A stretch of 64,000 bases of DNA from Ensifer adhaerens (GCF_028993555.1 NZ_CP118611.1:862001-926000), one strand, 5' to 3'; counted from the first letter of the stretch, positions 1-9,124 are shown. The notes: a model not told the origin generated them from the sequence alone. Program-made: numbers and translations.

Positions 1-18
1 TCGGTGAAGGTGGTGGTC

Positions 19-540
19 ATGAACAAGTCTCTTGCACGGGCATTTGTCGCTGCAGCCAGTGTAGCGTCATTCTATCTCGTTTTCGACAGTAAAGCGCGAG
101 CGGCTGAATGGGGTTGCCAGGTTATCCTGTGTCTTTCCAATCCGAGCGGTCCAACGCAATATGCGGAGTGCCGGCCGCCAATCCACAGGCTCTGGCGCTC
201 ACTTGCAAAAGGGCGCTCCTTTCCCACCTGCAGCGGCGTTGGGTTTCAGACCTCGCGTCCTCGATTCGAGCCTTACTACTGCAATGACGGTTATCGCCTG
301 ACAACGCGGTATGGAGATCGCGGGCTCGAAGCGAGTTGTATCTCGACCCCGCCACAGACTGTCTCGGACGCTGAATGCTACTCCAACGATGATCGGATAA
401 CCACGTCGGCAGCCTGGCGGCGGCGGGACGACCGGACGCAATGCCGGCGCTATGTGACGACGCGACCGAACATCCGCCCGCAACCCCATTACATCGACGT
501 GACCATCGACGGTGTTGGCAAGCAAAGAGTCTGGTACTGA
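19..540 (+). CDS. TrbM/KikA/MpfK-like conjugal transfer periplasmic protein
   Basis: The protein opens with a signal-peptide-like hydrophobic stretch ending near ARA-AEWGC, followed by a secreted domain with eight cysteines. The start of that domain (CQVILCLSNP...AECRPPI) resembles the TrbM/KikA/MpfK family, small cysteine-rich periplasmic factors found in conjugative VirB/Trb loci. The ATG at 19 was preferred over an in-frame GTG at 4 because it puts the hydrophobic core near the N-terminus; the upstream ribosome site is cut by the window edge. The gene lies 2 bp before virB1 and is probably co-transcribed. The family call rests on the cysteine pattern and context; a general rhizobial T4SS-associated hypothetical is the alternative. 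Confidence 0.6.
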   Translation: MNKSLARAFVAAASVASFYLVFDSKARAAEWGCQVILCLSNPSGPTQYAECRPPIHRLWRSLAKGRSFPTCSGVGFQTSRPRFEPYYCNDGYRLTTRYGDRGLEASCISTPPQTVSDAECYSNDDRITTSAAWRRRDDRTQCRRYVTTRPNIRPQPHYIDVTIDGVGKQRVWY

Positions 541-542
541 CT

Positions 543-1214
543 ATGCCCGTTGCTTTCCTGGATCTAGCGCCAACGTGCGCACCAATAGTTGCTGCCGAGA
601 CACTCGCCGCCGTCGTCAGCCTTGAAAGCCGGTTCGAACCCTTCGCCATCCGGGTCAACAGCGGCGCGCCTCTCTCGGAGCAGCCCACGACCAAGGTGGA
701 GGCGATCGCAATCGCTACGTCATTGGCTGCCGGTCGCCAGGGTATCCAGCTCGGTCTCGGCGGCATCGGCATCGAAGAACTCCGCAAGCTCAAGCTCTCG
801 ATTTCAGACGCCTTCGACCCGTGCCTCAACCTTCGGGCCACGGCGACGCTCCTCGACAGATACTACCGCCTGGCGGTGAAAGCCGGTGCGGACCCGAACC
901 GGGCCGAACAGGTGATGCTGCAGTCCTACTACGGACGGGACGATCCCTCCATCGGCGCGATGGTCAAGTACGACGAACAGGTCCGCCAGGAAAGAAGGCG
1001 GCTCGCCGGAACCATCAAGACTCTCGTGCTCGGAGATGGCGGGCAGGAGAGGGGGCTCAACGAAGCGCGTCTTGTCGAGGCGATCGTCGATTCCGACAAG
1101 GACGAGGCCCAGGCTGATCAAACGGTGTCGGTGCCGTCCTGGGACGTTTTCAGTTCGAGACGGAGGTCCTCCGTCCTCGTGTTTCAGGACAATCAAATGG
1201 AGGAGAGTGAATGA
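543..1214 (+). CDS. virB1: VirB1-type lytic transglycosylase
   Basis: Specialised lytic transglycosylase that opens peptidoglycan for assembly of the secretion channel. The N-terminal motif SLESRFEP carries the expected catalytic glutamate of the SLT fold, followed by an ALA/GLGGIGIEEL-type core and a YYGRDDPS segment typical of VirB1. The ATG at 543 follows the previous stop by 2 bp and gives 223 residues; a longer in-frame reading from 441 would overlap the upstream gene by about 100 bp and adds only low-complexity residues. The C-terminus is charged and variable, as usual in VirB1. Its stop overlaps the virB2 start by 4 bp (ATGA), showing an operon. Confidence 0.8.
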   Translation: MPVAFLDLAPTCAPIVAAETLAAVVSLESRFEPFAIRVNSGAPLSEQPTTKVEAIAIATSLAAGRQGIQLGLGGIGIEELRKLKLSISDAFDPCLNLRATATLLDRYYRLAVKAGADPNRAEQVMLQSYYGRDDPSIGAMVKYDEQVRQERRRLAGTIKTLVLGDGGQERGLNEARLVEAIVDSDKDEAQADQTVSVPSWDVFSSRRRSSVLVFQDNQMEESE

Positions 1215-1510
1215 CTTTCAGTGCCCGTATCCGCCCGATCGCCGCATCCGCCGTCATGGCAGCGGCCATCGTGGCATTCATGGTCGAACCTGCCTTCGCG
1301 CAGGCCGCCGGTATCGAGACAGTGCTGCAGAACATCGTCGACATGCTGACCGGCAACATCGCCAAGTTGCTCGCCGTCATCGCGGTGATCGTGATCTGCA
1401 TTGCCTGGATGTTCGGCTACATGGATCTGAGGCGCGCAGGGTTCTGGATCATTGGCATCGGTGGCATCTTCGGCGCTACCGAACTCGTGAACACCATCGT
1501 CGGAAGCTGA
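1211..1510 (+). CDS. virB2: VirB2/TrbC-family major pilin
   Basis: Pilin subunit of the T4SS pilus. The 99-residue product has a long N-terminal leader with a likely cleavage after AFA (AFAQAAG), a first hydrophobic helix near residues 50-70 and a second near 78-95, the normal two-helix pilin architecture. The start codon lies in an ATGA overlap with virB1, indicating translational coupling. Length and topology match VirB2/TrbC pilins; primary sequence of this family is poorly conserved, so position between virB1 and virB3 carries much of the weight. Confidence 0.85.
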   Translation: MTFSARIRPIAASAVMAAAIVAFMVEPAFAQAAGIETVLQNIVDMLTGNIAKLLAVIAVIVICIAWMFGYMDLRRAGFWIIGIGGIFGATELVNTIVGS

Positions 1511-1514
1511 CGCC

Positions 1515-1856
1515 ATGGCGACTTCGCGGCCAATCCTTGAGGAAGACACGCTGTTCATCGCCTGCACCCGCCCGGCGATGATCGCCGGCGTGACGATGGA
1601 AGCCATGGGCATGAATATCATGCTTACGACCATCCTCTACATCGTCGCAGGCTCGATCGCCTATGCGCTCGTCGGCGTCGTCTTCCATCTGCTGTTCCGC
1701 GCACTCGTCAAACACGACCACAGCATGTTCCGCATCTTGCTGGCCTGGGTGGAGACACGCGGTCGGTCCCGCAACAGCGGCTATTGGGGCGGAGCGACGC
1801 TTAGCCCCCTAAAGCTCGCGCGCAAATACGACGAAAGGGATCTCGGATTTGCCTAA
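1515..1856 (+). CDS. virB3: VirB3-type inner-membrane T4SS protein
   Basis: Short inner-membrane protein that works with VirB4 in pilin handling. It shows the VirB3 pattern: an N-terminal segment DTLFIACTRPAMIAGV, one or two membrane-spanning stretches (about residues 36-62) and a charged C-terminal tail. It starts 4 bp after virB2 and its end overlaps the virB4 start by 8 bp, so the two are likely translationally coupled. At 113 residues it is close to the usual family length. Confidence 0.85.
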   Translation: MATSRPILEEDTLFIACTRPAMIAGVTMEAMGMNIMLTTILYIVAGSIAYALVGVVFHLLFRALVKHDHSMFRILLAWVETRGRSRNSGYWGGATLSPLKLARKYDERDLGFA

Positions 1857-4215
1857 CCTCGCCATACTCAGATCTCGCGAACTCGGTCCTGAGGCCTTCA
1901 TCCCCTACGTCCGCCACGTCGACGAGTCGACAATCGCGCTCGATTCCCGGGCACTGATGGTAATGATCGCGCTAGAGGGCGTCTCTTTCGAGACCGCGGA
2001 CGCCCTCGACCTGAACGCTCTCAACCGCGACCTCAATACGCTCTATCGGAACATCGCCGACGAGCGGCTCGCCTTGTGGACCCATCTCATTCGCCGCCGG
2101 GACGGCGACTATCCCGTGGGCGCTTTCGCGACCGCATTTTCGGCCGCGCTCAACGACAAATACCGCGAGCGCATGGTGGGCGAAGATCTGTTCCGCAACG
2201 ATCTTTATCTTACCATCCACTGGTCTCCGGCCCGCGATCCGGCCGACAGGGCAGCGACATTCTTGTCGCGTCTGCTGCGGTCCCGTCGGGCGGGCGTCGA
2301 ATTGGATGAGGAGGCCCTCAAGCAGCTTCGAGACAAGGTCGTCGACGTTACGGCGGCGTTGAAACGCTTCGAGCCCCGCGTGCTGTCCCTCTACGAGCAT
2401 GAAGGTCTGTTGTTCTCGGAGCCGAGCGAGGTGCTGCACCAGCTCGTCGGCGGCCGGCGGGAGCCGGTTCCACTGACAGAGGGTCGCATCGCCTCGGTGA
2501 TCTACTCCGACCGGATCATCTTCGGCCGCGAGACGGTCGAGATTCGCCACGAGGCCGAAAGTCGCTTTGCCGGCATGCTGAGTTTCAAGGAATATCCGGC
2601 CAGAACTCGGACCGGCATGCTCGACAGTGTGCTCACCAGTCCTTTCGAAGTTGTTCTGGCGCAATCCTTCTCCTTCGTGTCGAAGGCGGACGCCCGCGTC
2701 ATCATGGGCCGCAAGCAGAACCAGATGGTCAGCAGCGGCGACAAGGCGTTCTCGCAGATCGAGGAGATCGATGAAGCGATGGACGATCTGGAGTCCAATC
2801 GGTTCGTACTTGGCGAACACCATCTGACGCTTGCCGTCTTTGCTCCGTCAATGAAGGAGCTGACCGGAAATCTCGCCAAGGCACGCGCTGGTCTGACCAG
2901 TGGTGGTGCAGTTGTTGCGCGGGAGGATCTCGGCCTTGAGGCTGCCTGGTGGGCGCAGTTGCCGGGTAATTTCCGCTTTCGCGCCCGGTCCGGCGCGATC
3001 ACGTCCCGCAACTTCGCGGCGCTCGCGCCATTCCACTCCTACCCGATCGGTCGGAAGGACGGCAACGAATGGGGACCTGCCGTCGCCCTTTTCGAGACGG
3101 CGTCGGGGTCACCGTACTACTTCAATTTCCATTATGGCGATCTCGGCAACGCCTTCGTCTGCGGACCGTCCGGTGCCGGCAAGACCGTGCTTTTGAACTT
3201 CTTGCTGTCACAGCTCGAGAAACATGACCCGCATGTTGTGTTCTTCGACAAGGACAGGGGCGCGGATCTCTACGTGCGCGCCGCCGGCGGCACCTATCTG
3301 CCGCTCAAGAATGGGATCCAGACCGGGTGCGCTCCCCTGAAGGCACTTGAACTGACGCCGGAGAACAAGGTGTTTCTCACGCGCTGGGTCGGCAGGCTTG
3401 TCGGCTCGGCAACACGGGAGCTGACTGTGACCGAACTCCGCGACATCGCCTCCGCCATCGACGGCCTTGCCGACTTGCCGGTGGAGCGCCGGACGATCGG
3501 CGCTCTCAGGACATTCCTCAACAACACCGATCCCGAAGGCATTGCCGCGCGGCTGCGGCGGTGGGAGAGAGGAGGGCCGCTCGGTTGGGTCTTCGATAAC
3601 ATCATTGAGGACATCGGCGTCGGCGGCAAGTTCGTCGGCTATGACATGACCGACTTCCTCGATAACGAGGAAATCCGCACGCCCCTGATGGCCTATCTCT
3701 TCCACCGGGTCGAGCAGATGATCGATGGCAGGCGCATCATCATCGTTATCGATGAGTTCTGGAAGGCGCTCCAGGACGACGGGTTTCGCGACCTCGCACA
3801 GAACAAGCTCAAGACGATTCGCAAGCAGAACGGCCTTATGCTCTTTGCTACACAGAGCCCGCGCGATGCGATCGTCTCGCCGATTGCGCATACGATCATC
3901 GAGCAATGCCCGACGCAGATCTTCCTGCCGAATGCCCGCGGCAACCACGCCGACTATGTCGACGGCTTCAAACTCACCGAGCGAGAGTACGAACTCATTG
4001 CACGCGAGCTCTCCGTCGAGAGCCGCCGATTCATATTGAAGCAGGGGCATAACAGCGTCGTCGCCGAACTGAACCTCGGCGGTTTCGACGACGAGCTCGC
4101 CATCCTCTCCGGCCGCACTGCGAATGTCGAACTCGCCGATACGATCCGCGCAGAGGTCGGCAACCGGCCCGCGGATTGGCTTCCGATTTTTCAGCAACGA
4201 AGGAGTTTGAGCTAA
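1849..4215 (+). CDS. virB4: VirB4/CagE-family T4SS ATPase
   Basis: Largest ATPase of the secretion channel, driving pilus biogenesis and substrate transfer at the inner membrane. The 788-residue protein has the CagE/TrbE/VirB N-terminal domain and a C-terminal ATPase with Walker A GPSGAGKT at about residue 439 and a hydrophobic Walker B strand IIIVIDEFWKAL near residue 630. The ATQSP motif follows in the expected place. The start is TTG within an 8-bp overlap with virB3; no ATG nearby would keep the conserved N-terminus. It ends in the TAATG junction with virB5. Length is standard for the family and no disruption is visible. Confidence 0.93.
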   Translation: MPNLAILRSRELGPEAFIPYVRHVDESTIALDSRALMVMIALEGVSFETADALDLNALNRDLNTLYRNIADERLALWTHLIRRRDGDYPVGAFATAFSAALNDKYRERMVGEDLFRNDLYLTIHWSPARDPADRAATFLSRLLRSRRAGVELDEEALKQLRDKVVDVTAALKRFEPRVLSLYEHEGLLFSEPSEVLHQLVGGRREPVPLTEGRIASVIYSDRIIFGRETVEIRHEAESRFAGMLSFKEYPARTRTGMLDSVLTSPFEVVLAQSFSFVSKADARVIMGRKQNQMVSSGDKAFSQIEEIDEAMDDLESNRFVLGEHHLTLAVFAPSMKELTGNLAKARAGLTSGGAVVAREDLGLEAAWWAQLPGNFRFRARSGAITSRNFAALAPFHSYPIGRKDGNEWGPAVALFETASGSPYYFNFHYGDLGNAFVCGPSGAGKTVLLNFLLSQLEKHDPHVVFFDKDRGADLYVRAAGGTYLPLKNGIQTGCAPLKALELTPENKVFLTRWVGRLVGSATRELTVTELRDIASAIDGLADLPVERRTIGALRTFLNNTDPEGIAARLRRWERGGPLGWVFDNIIEDIGVGGKFVGYDMTDFLDNEEIRTPLMAYLFHRVEQMIDGRRIIIVIDEFWKALQDDGFRDLAQNKLKTIRKQNGLMLFATQSPRDAIVSPIAHTIIEQCPTQIFLPNARGNHADYVDGFKLTEREYELIARELSVESRRFILKQGHNSVVAELNLGGFDDELAILSGRTANVELADTIRAEVGNRPADWLPIFQQRRSLS

Positions 4216-4913
4216 TGGCTTCCTATCGAATTCACGGCGCGGCAATAGCCGCCGCGCTCATCCTTTCCGCCGGCACGGCAGCCGGGCAGGGGATCCCGGT
4301 GATCGACCGGACCGCGATCGCCAAGCACCTCGAGAGTATCGCGCAACTGAAAGCCCAGCTTGATGCGCTCAACCAGCAGATCGGGCAGGCGCAGCAGCTC
4401 TACGGCTCGCTCAACAAGATCACCGACATGGCGGATGTTGCCGGCGTCTTGAACGATCCTGCCGTCCGCAAGGCGCTGCCCGAGGACTTTAGCGTTATGG
4501 AGGGACTGTTCAAGGGAAGCGGCACGGGCGGGTTCGGCGATACGGCCTCAAAGTTCCTTGATGAAAATTCGGCCTATCGGACCAGCGCAGATGACTTCTA
4601 TGCACAGGAGCTTTCGCGCATCCAGAACAAGAATGCCGGGCAGATGAGCCTAGCGCAGCATATCTACGATGCCGCGGTCAAGCGCGTCGATGGCATTGAC
4701 CAACTGCGCGAGAAGATTTCGACGGCAGGTGACGCCAAGGATATTGCCGACCTTCAAGCGCGACTTCAGGCCGAAACAGCCTTCCTCCAGACCGATATAT
4801 TGCGCATGGAGGCCCTTCGGATGGTACAGCAAGCCCAGGCACAGGTCGACGAGCAGCGCAAGGCGGAAGACTGGCGCCAGCGCATGGATGCAATGGGGGC
4901 GGCGCTGCAATGA
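4215..4913 (+). CDS. virB5: VirB5-type pilus-tip protein
   Basis: Minor pilin or tip adhesin of the T4SS pilus, exported to the periplasm. From the ATG at 4215 (RBS AAGGAG about 9 bp upstream, start overlapping the virB4 stop) it has a signal peptide ending near AGQG and a long helical domain rich in Gln/Ala, including a LKAQLDALNQQIGQAQQLYG segment typical of VirB5/TraC. 232 residues is normal. An in-frame ATG at 4176 would lie inside virB4 and spoil the signal peptide. The next gene overlaps by 4 bp. Confidence 0.85.
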   Translation: MASYRIHGAAIAAALILSAGTAAGQGIPVIDRTAIAKHLESIAQLKAQLDALNQQIGQAQQLYGSLNKITDMADVAGVLNDPAVRKALPEDFSVMEGLFKGSGTGGFGDTASKFLDENSAYRTSADDFYAQELSRIQNKNAGQMSLAQHIYDAAVKRVDGIDQLREKISTAGDAKDIADLQARLQAETAFLQTDILRMEALRMVQQAQAQVDEQRKAEDWRQRMDAMGAALQ

Positions 4914-5122
4914 AGAAGTTTGTCTTTCTTCTCGCTGTCCTATTGGTCAGCTGCACCGAGCAAGCCGAGCGAACCCACACTGTCGACGAACTCATCGCCG
5001 ACGAGGCCCTGCTGTCCCAAATCATCGCGGCGTGTCGCAACAACCCTGGTGAATTAGGCAATACCCCGAATTGCCAAAACGCAGCGGCCGCAGACTTCAA
5101 GGCCCGTCTTAAACGGATGTGA
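4910..5122 (+). CDS. EexN-like entry-exclusion lipoprotein
   Basis: 70-residue predicted lipoprotein: a short Lys-rich start, a hydrophobic core and a lipobox LLVSC, so mature Cys at about residue 15. After that comes CRNNPGELGNTPNCQNA, the signature segment I associate with EexN-family entry-exclusion lipoproteins of IncN-like transfer systems, which stop redundant transfer between cells carrying the same plasmid. Position between virB5 and virB6, with an ATGA overlap to virB5, fits that role. Its presence suggests the operon serves conjugation rather than host effector delivery. The EexN call is by motif and place, not by search. Confidence 0.75.
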   Translation: MKKFVFLLAVLLVSCTEQAERTHTVDELIADEALLSQIIAACRNNPGELGNTPNCQNAAAADFKARLKRM

Positions 5123-5143
5123 AAGGTACTTGGAGATTGAGGC

Positions 5144-6079
5144 ATGTATCAGGTCTTTGCCTTCGTCGACGAGCAGTTCAAGGCTCCGCTGGAGACCTTC
5201 GTCTCCGACGGGACCTCGAACATCTCCGAGTGGATTTCGGGGCCCCTGACTGCAGCGATCACGCTCTATGTCGTGCTTTACGGCTATCTCGTGCTCCGCG
5301 GCTCGGTCCAGGAACCGATCGTCGACTTCGCATTTCGGGCGATCAAGCTCGCCATCATCGTGATGCTGGTGAGGCACGCCGACAAATACCAGACTTATGT
5401 CACCAACATCTTCTTCGAGGGATTGCCGCGGGAGATTTCGCAGGCGTTGAACGCCGGCGCAGCACCAAGCGCCTCGACCTTCGACAGCTTGCTCGACAAG
5501 GGGCACGCGTGTGCCAAGGAGATCTGGGCCCGCGCCTCTTGGCCGGTCGATGTCGTGACTGGCATCGGCGGCATGATGGTCATTGGCGCGAGCTTCATCG
5601 TTGCGGCGATCGGCTATATCGTCTCGCTCTATGCGCGGCTGGCGCTCGCCATCGTGCTCGCGATCGGGCCGATCTTCGTGGCCCTGGCCATGTTCCAGAC
5701 GACGCGACGCTTCACCGAGGCCTGGATCGGACAGCTTGCGAACTTCGTGATCCTGCAGGTGCTCGTCGTCGCGGTCGGCTCTCTGCTGATCACCTGCATA
5801 GATACAACCTTCACAGCTATTCAAGGATATAGCGACGTACTGATGCGTCCAACCGCGCTGTGCGCCATCTGCCTCGCCGCTCTCTATGTCTTCTATCAGC
5901 TTCCGAACATCGCTTCAGCGCTTGCCGCCGGCGGCGCGTCGTTGACCTACGGCTACGGCGCTGCACGCGACGCCCACGAAAGCACGCTCGCCTGGGCGGC
6001 GTCCCATACCGCCCGTGAGGCCGGGCGCGGTGTCCGCGCCGTCGGGCGAACCTTCACCTCGAAAGGCTCCGGATCATGA
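5144..6079 (+). CDS. virB6: VirB6/TrbL-family polytopic channel protein
   Basis: Inner-membrane channel component. The 311-residue protein has several hydrophobic segments (about residues 30-52, 62-80, 145-170, 172-200, 205-225 and 240-260) and the RLALAIVLAIGPIFVALAMF stretch typical of VirB6/TrbL. An upstream GGAG supports the ATG at 5144. The C-terminal tail is hydrophilic and basic, as expected for the cytoplasmic end. It lies in the operon between the EexN-like gene and a virB7-like lipoprotein gene. Confidence 0.88.
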   Translation: MYQVFAFVDEQFKAPLETFVSDGTSNISEWISGPLTAAITLYVVLYGYLVLRGSVQEPIVDFAFRAIKLAIIVMLVRHADKYQTYVTNIFFEGLPREISQALNAGAAPSASTFDSLLDKGHACAKEIWARASWPVDVVTGIGGMMVIGASFIVAAIGYIVSLYARLALAIVLAIGPIFVALAMFQTTRRFTEAWIGQLANFVILQVLVVAVGSLLITCIDTTFTAIQGYSDVLMRPTALCAICLAALYVFYQLPNIASALAAGGASLTYGYGAARDAHESTLAWAASHTAREAGRGVRAVGRTFTSKGSGS

Positions 6080-6115
6080 CGCTTTTCGCACGAACAAGGA
6101 AAAGGCTCTTCAGGA

Positions 6116-6391
6116 ATGCTCAGAACATTTCCGCTGCTCTGCATGGCGGTCGCCTTAAGTGGCTGCGCGTCGCTGACCTATCCGCTCCCGAAATGCGACG
6201 GCTATTCACGCCGGCCCCTCAATCGTTCGATGTGGGAGTGGCAGGACAATAAAAACCTTCAACAGAAGCACTCGGAGGCGCGACAGGCGGCCGCTCCGTC
6301 CGTCGCCACCGCTTATGTCGATGAGAGCAGGGAACCTCCCGCATTCGCCCATCTCGGCTTCGATGCATCCTATCGTCCTTGCGGGGGTTGA
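6116..6391 (+). CDS. virB7: VirB7-like outer-membrane lipoprotein
   Basis: Small lipoprotein with signal sequence MLRTFPLLCMAVALSGC: the lipobox LSGC gives a lipidated Cys at residue 17. The rest is short and hydrophilic, with two more cysteines (KCDGY and the C-terminal PCGG) that could allow disulfide links, as known for VirB7-VirB9. Its place between virB6 and virB8 is the standard virB7 slot. At 91 residues it is longer than classical VirB7 (about 55), so it may combine VirB7 function with an additional C-terminal stretch. It ends 4 bp before the virB8 start. Confidence 0.7.
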   Translation: MLRTFPLLCMAVALSGCASLTYPLPKCDGYSRRPLNRSMWEWQDNKNLQQKHSEARQAAAPSVATAYVDESREPPAFAHLGFDASYRPCGG

Positions 6392-6395
6392 CGCC

Positions 6396-7067
6396 ATGGT
6401 CTCGGGGGACGAACTCAAGAGATATTTCGAGAGGGCGCGGCGCTTCGATCAGGATCGCATGATCCAGGTCGAACGCTCGGCACGCATCGCCTGGTCCGTT
6501 GCCATCATAGCCGGCATCCTTGCGGGCGCTTCGATCTTCGCCGTCGCCGGCCTTACACCACTGAAAACGGTCGAGCCGTTTGTCGTGCGGGTCGATAATT
6601 CGACTGGCATCGTCGACGTAGTCTCAGCGCTGACATCGACGGCCGGCACGTATGACGAGGCCGTGACCAAATACTTCGCCGCGAAATATGTCCGCGCGCG
6701 GGAGGGTTACGTCTGGAGCGAGGCGGAGGAGAGCTTCCGCACTGTCGCCTTGCTGTCGACCCCGCCGGAGCAAACTCGTTTTTCGGCGCTCTATCGCGGT
6801 AGCAATCCGGAGTCGCCGCAGAACACTTATGGTCGCGGCGCTACTGCGCGCATCAGCATCGCCTCGATCTCGCTGATCAATCCGCATGTCGTATCCGTCC
6901 GCTACATGCGCTTGATCACCCGCGGGGAAGAAGTCCGGACAACCCATTGGGTTGCGACGCTCACATTCTCCTATGCAAACGCGCCGATGTCGTCGACGGA
7001 TCGGCTGGTGAATCCCCTCGGTTTTGCAGTCAGCGAATACCGAGCCGATCCGGAGGCCATCAACTGA
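6396..7067 (+). CDS. virB8: VirB8-type inner-membrane assembly factor
   Basis: Bitopic assembly factor of the T4SS. From the ATG at 6396 there is a short cytoplasmic part (MVSGDELKRYFERARRFDQD), one transmembrane helix at about residues 30-52 and a periplasmic NTF2-like domain with the VEPFVVRVDNSTG and YFAAKYVRAREGY segments characteristic of VirB8. 223 residues is normal. An alternative in-frame start at 6315 would overlap the virB7-like gene by 77 bp and adds nothing conserved. Its stop overlaps the virB9 start by one base. Confidence 0.88.
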   Translation: MVSGDELKRYFERARRFDQDRMIQVERSARIAWSVAIIAGILAGASIFAVAGLTPLKTVEPFVVRVDNSTGIVDVVSALTSTAGTYDEAVTKYFAAKYVRAREGYVWSEAEESFRTVALLSTPPEQTRFSALYRGSNPESPQNTYGRGATARISIASISLINPHVVSVRYMRLITRGEEVRTTHWVATLTFSYANAPMSSTDRLVNPLGFAVSEYRADPEAIN

Positions 7068-7918
7068 TGCGGACTATCTTCATCGCCACCATTCTCCTTA
7101 CGGCCTCCGCCTCCACGGCGCTTGCCCTCGAAATCCCCCGCGGCGCCTCGCAGGATAGCCGCGTCCGTTTCGTCGATTACCAGCCCTACAACATCACTCG
7201 CATCATCGGCTCATTGCGTTCGTCGGTGCAGGTGGAGTTCGCGGCCGACGAGGAGATAGCGCATGTTGCGCTTGGCAACAGCGTCGCCTGGGAGGTCGCG
7301 CCGGCGGGCAACATCCTGTTTCTCAAACCGCGGGAAAATCAGCCGGTCACCAATATTTCTGTCGTCACCACCCGGCGCGACGGATCGACCCGAAGCTACC
7401 AGATGGAGCTGACGGTACGGGATGGGAAGGTGGAGGTCGGTCAAAACACTTACTTTTACGTCAAATACCGCTATCCGGCCGACGAAGTTGAACGGCGGCG
7501 TCAGGCCGCGGCGGCCCGAGCGATTGCTGCGCAGGCGAAGGAGGCCGACGACGTGCTGGCCATTCATGAGGCCTATGGTCCGCGAAATTGGCGCTACTCG
7601 GCGCAAGGCTCTCAGGCGGTGGAGCCGCACTCGGTCTACGACAATGGCAAGGTCACTACGTTTGCCTTCGTCGGAAATCAGGAAATGCCCGTGATCTACA
7701 TCGAGAACTCGGATGGCAGTGAAAGCCTGGTGCCGAAATCCGTAGATGGCAATCTTGTCCTAGTCCATGCGATCAGCCGGAAGTTCATCCTGCGGAGGGG
7801 TGGGGACGTGCTCTGCGTCTTCAACGAGGCTTACGATCGAGCCGGCATTAATCCGGACACCAACACGACCTCGCCGTCCGTCGAGCGCGTCGTGAAGACC
7901 GAAGTCGCGGCGCAGTAG
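7067..7918 (+). CDS. virB9: VirB9-type outer-membrane core complex protein
   Basis: Component of the outer-membrane core complex. The 283-residue protein starts with a signal peptide (MRTIFIATILLTASASTALA) followed by the VirB9/CagX domain: IPRGASQDSRVRFVDYQPY, the GNSVAWEVAPAGN-like repeat and the C-terminal YDNGKVTTFAFVGN motif. The start overlaps the virB8 stop (TGATG). It is immediately followed by a strong Shine-Dalgarno and an ATG that no longer lead into virB10, because a mobile element follows. Confidence 0.9.
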   Translation: MRTIFIATILLTASASTALALEIPRGASQDSRVRFVDYQPYNITRIIGSLRSSVQVEFAADEEIAHVALGNSVAWEVAPAGNILFLKPRENQPVTNISVVTTRRDGSTRSYQMELTVRDGKVEVGQNTYFYVKYRYPADEVERRRQAAAARAIAAQAKEADDVLAIHEAYGPRNWRYSAQGSQAVEPHSVYDNGKVTTFAFVGNQEMPVIYIENSDGSESLVPKSVDGNLVLVHAISRKFILRRGGDVLCVFNEAYDRAGINPDTNTTSPSVERVVKTEVAAQ

Positions 7919-7965
7919 GAGGTGGCATGAAAGAGACCGCGTCCGCTGAGAGAAGGGATCGCTGA
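7917..7965 (+). promoter_or_regulatory. Orphaned ribosome binding site and 12-codon reading frame left of the IS element
   Basis: AGGAGGTGGC lies directly before ATG at 7927, ideal spacing for translation start, but the frame closes after 12 codons at 7963-7965. The undisturbed operon most likely ran from this site into the virB10 sequence now starting at 9387. The ATG therefore marks, within a few bases, the left end of the insertion. Confidence 0.55.
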
Positions 7966-8056
7966 GATGGCGACGATGATCGAGGGACAGTCACGCTTCC
8001 AGCCTTTCGGCTTATCCTGTTGGGGTTTTGCAGATCTCAACACGGGAGTTGGAAGC

Positions 8057-9124
8057 ATGACTGCGTCCTATGATTACCATATCGGGGTCGACTACCACAA
8101 ATCCTACAGCCATCTGGTGGTGCAGGATTCGGGCGGCAAGACGCTCAGATCCGGTCGGGTGAAGAACGATCGCCAGTCGCCGGGCAGCTTTCTCGAACGC
8201 TACCCTGAGAACAGCCATGCGGTGGTCGAGGCGACGCGCAACTGGATGGTGATCTACGACTGGCTCGACGACATTTGTGATGATGTCGTTCTCGCCCATC
8301 CGTTGAAGGTCAAGGCGATCGCCGACGCCAAGATCAAGACCGACAAGATCGACGCGACGGTCTTGGCGCATCTGCTGCGGGCCGACCTGGTGCCGCAGGC
8401 CTGGGCACCGAGCGACAAGGCCCGCGAGCTGCGCGTCGCGCTGCGCGAGCGGATGTTTTACGTGCGTCTGCGCACGATGACGAAGAACCGCATCGTCACG
8501 GTGTTTGATCGTTATCCGGAACAGACGGCACAGCTGACGACGCTCGGGGACCTGTTCGGCAGGGCCGGCCGCAGCCAGCTGGCGCAGGTCAACGTCTCAG
8601 AGATCGACCGCATCCAGATCGATCGTGGCCTCGATTTCATCGGTGACATCAATAAGCGAATCAAGCAGTCGGAAGCGACGATCCGGGCGATGACCAAGGC
8701 CAATGCCAATGTGAAGCTGCTGAAGACAGTCCCTGGTATCGGCGAGTTCTTCGCAAGGCTGATCGACGCGGAGATCGACGACATATCGCGGTTCCGCACC
8801 CCGAAGAAGCTTATCGCCTATGCCGGGCTTGTACCCTCGACCTACTCGAGCGGCGGCAAGACCTTTCACGGCAAGATCATCAAACAGGGTAACAAGTGGC
8901 TGCGCTGGGCTTTCGTTGAAGCCGTCGCTCCCGCCATCGCCAGTGATGCGCAGTTGCGCGCCCAATACGAGCATCTGAAGATCAGAGGAGTGAACAAAGC
9001 GCGTGTGGCCATCGCGCGCAAGCTTTTGGCGATCGCCTTCCAGATCCTGCGTGACCAGCGCGCTTACGAGCCTCGCGGCACCAGCACTATGGAAGGCGCG
9101 TCGACTATATCCCGGTTGTCCTGA
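8057..9124 (+). CDS. IS110-family DEDD transposase
   Basis: Recombinase of an IS110/IS1111 element. The N-terminal RuvC-like DEDD domain is visible as GVDYHKS (first Asp), VVEATRNW (Glu) and TDKIDATVLAHLL (acidic pair). The C-terminal transposase_20 domain has TVPGIGEF and YAGLVPSTYSSGGK, carrying the serine thought to act in this family, then GNKWLRWAFVEA. The ATG at 8057 gives 355 residues, normal for the family; the frame is open back to 7967 but the extra residues are non-conserved. No frameshift is visible, so the element could be active. Confidence 0.9.
   Translation: MTASYDYHIGVDYHKSYSHLVVQDSGGKTLRSGRVKNDRQSPGSFLERYPENSHAVVEATRNWMVIYDWLDDICDDVVLAHPLKVKAIADAKIKTDKIDATVLAHLLRADLVPQAWAPSDKARELRVALRERMFYVRLRTMTKNRIVTVFDRYPEQTAQLTTLGDLFGRAGRSQLAQVNVSEIDRIQIDRGLDFIGDINKRIKQSEATIRAMTKANANVKLLKTVPGIGEFFARLIDAEIDDISRFRTPKKLIAYAGLVPSTYSSGGKTFHGKIIKQGNKWLRWAFVEAVAPAIASDAQLRAQYEHLKIRGVNKARVAIARKLLAIAFQILRDQRAYEPRGTSTMEGASTISRLS

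Noticed and set aside
122..841. Long minus-strand frame opposite the first T4SS genes
   Set aside because: Arg/Ser-rich low-complexity composition and complete overlap with two good + strand genes; a codon-bias shadow.
8057..9124. IS110 transposase reading from 7967 with 30 extra residues
   Set aside because: The extra residues are non-conserved and the DEDD domain begins at 8057; kept the shorter start.
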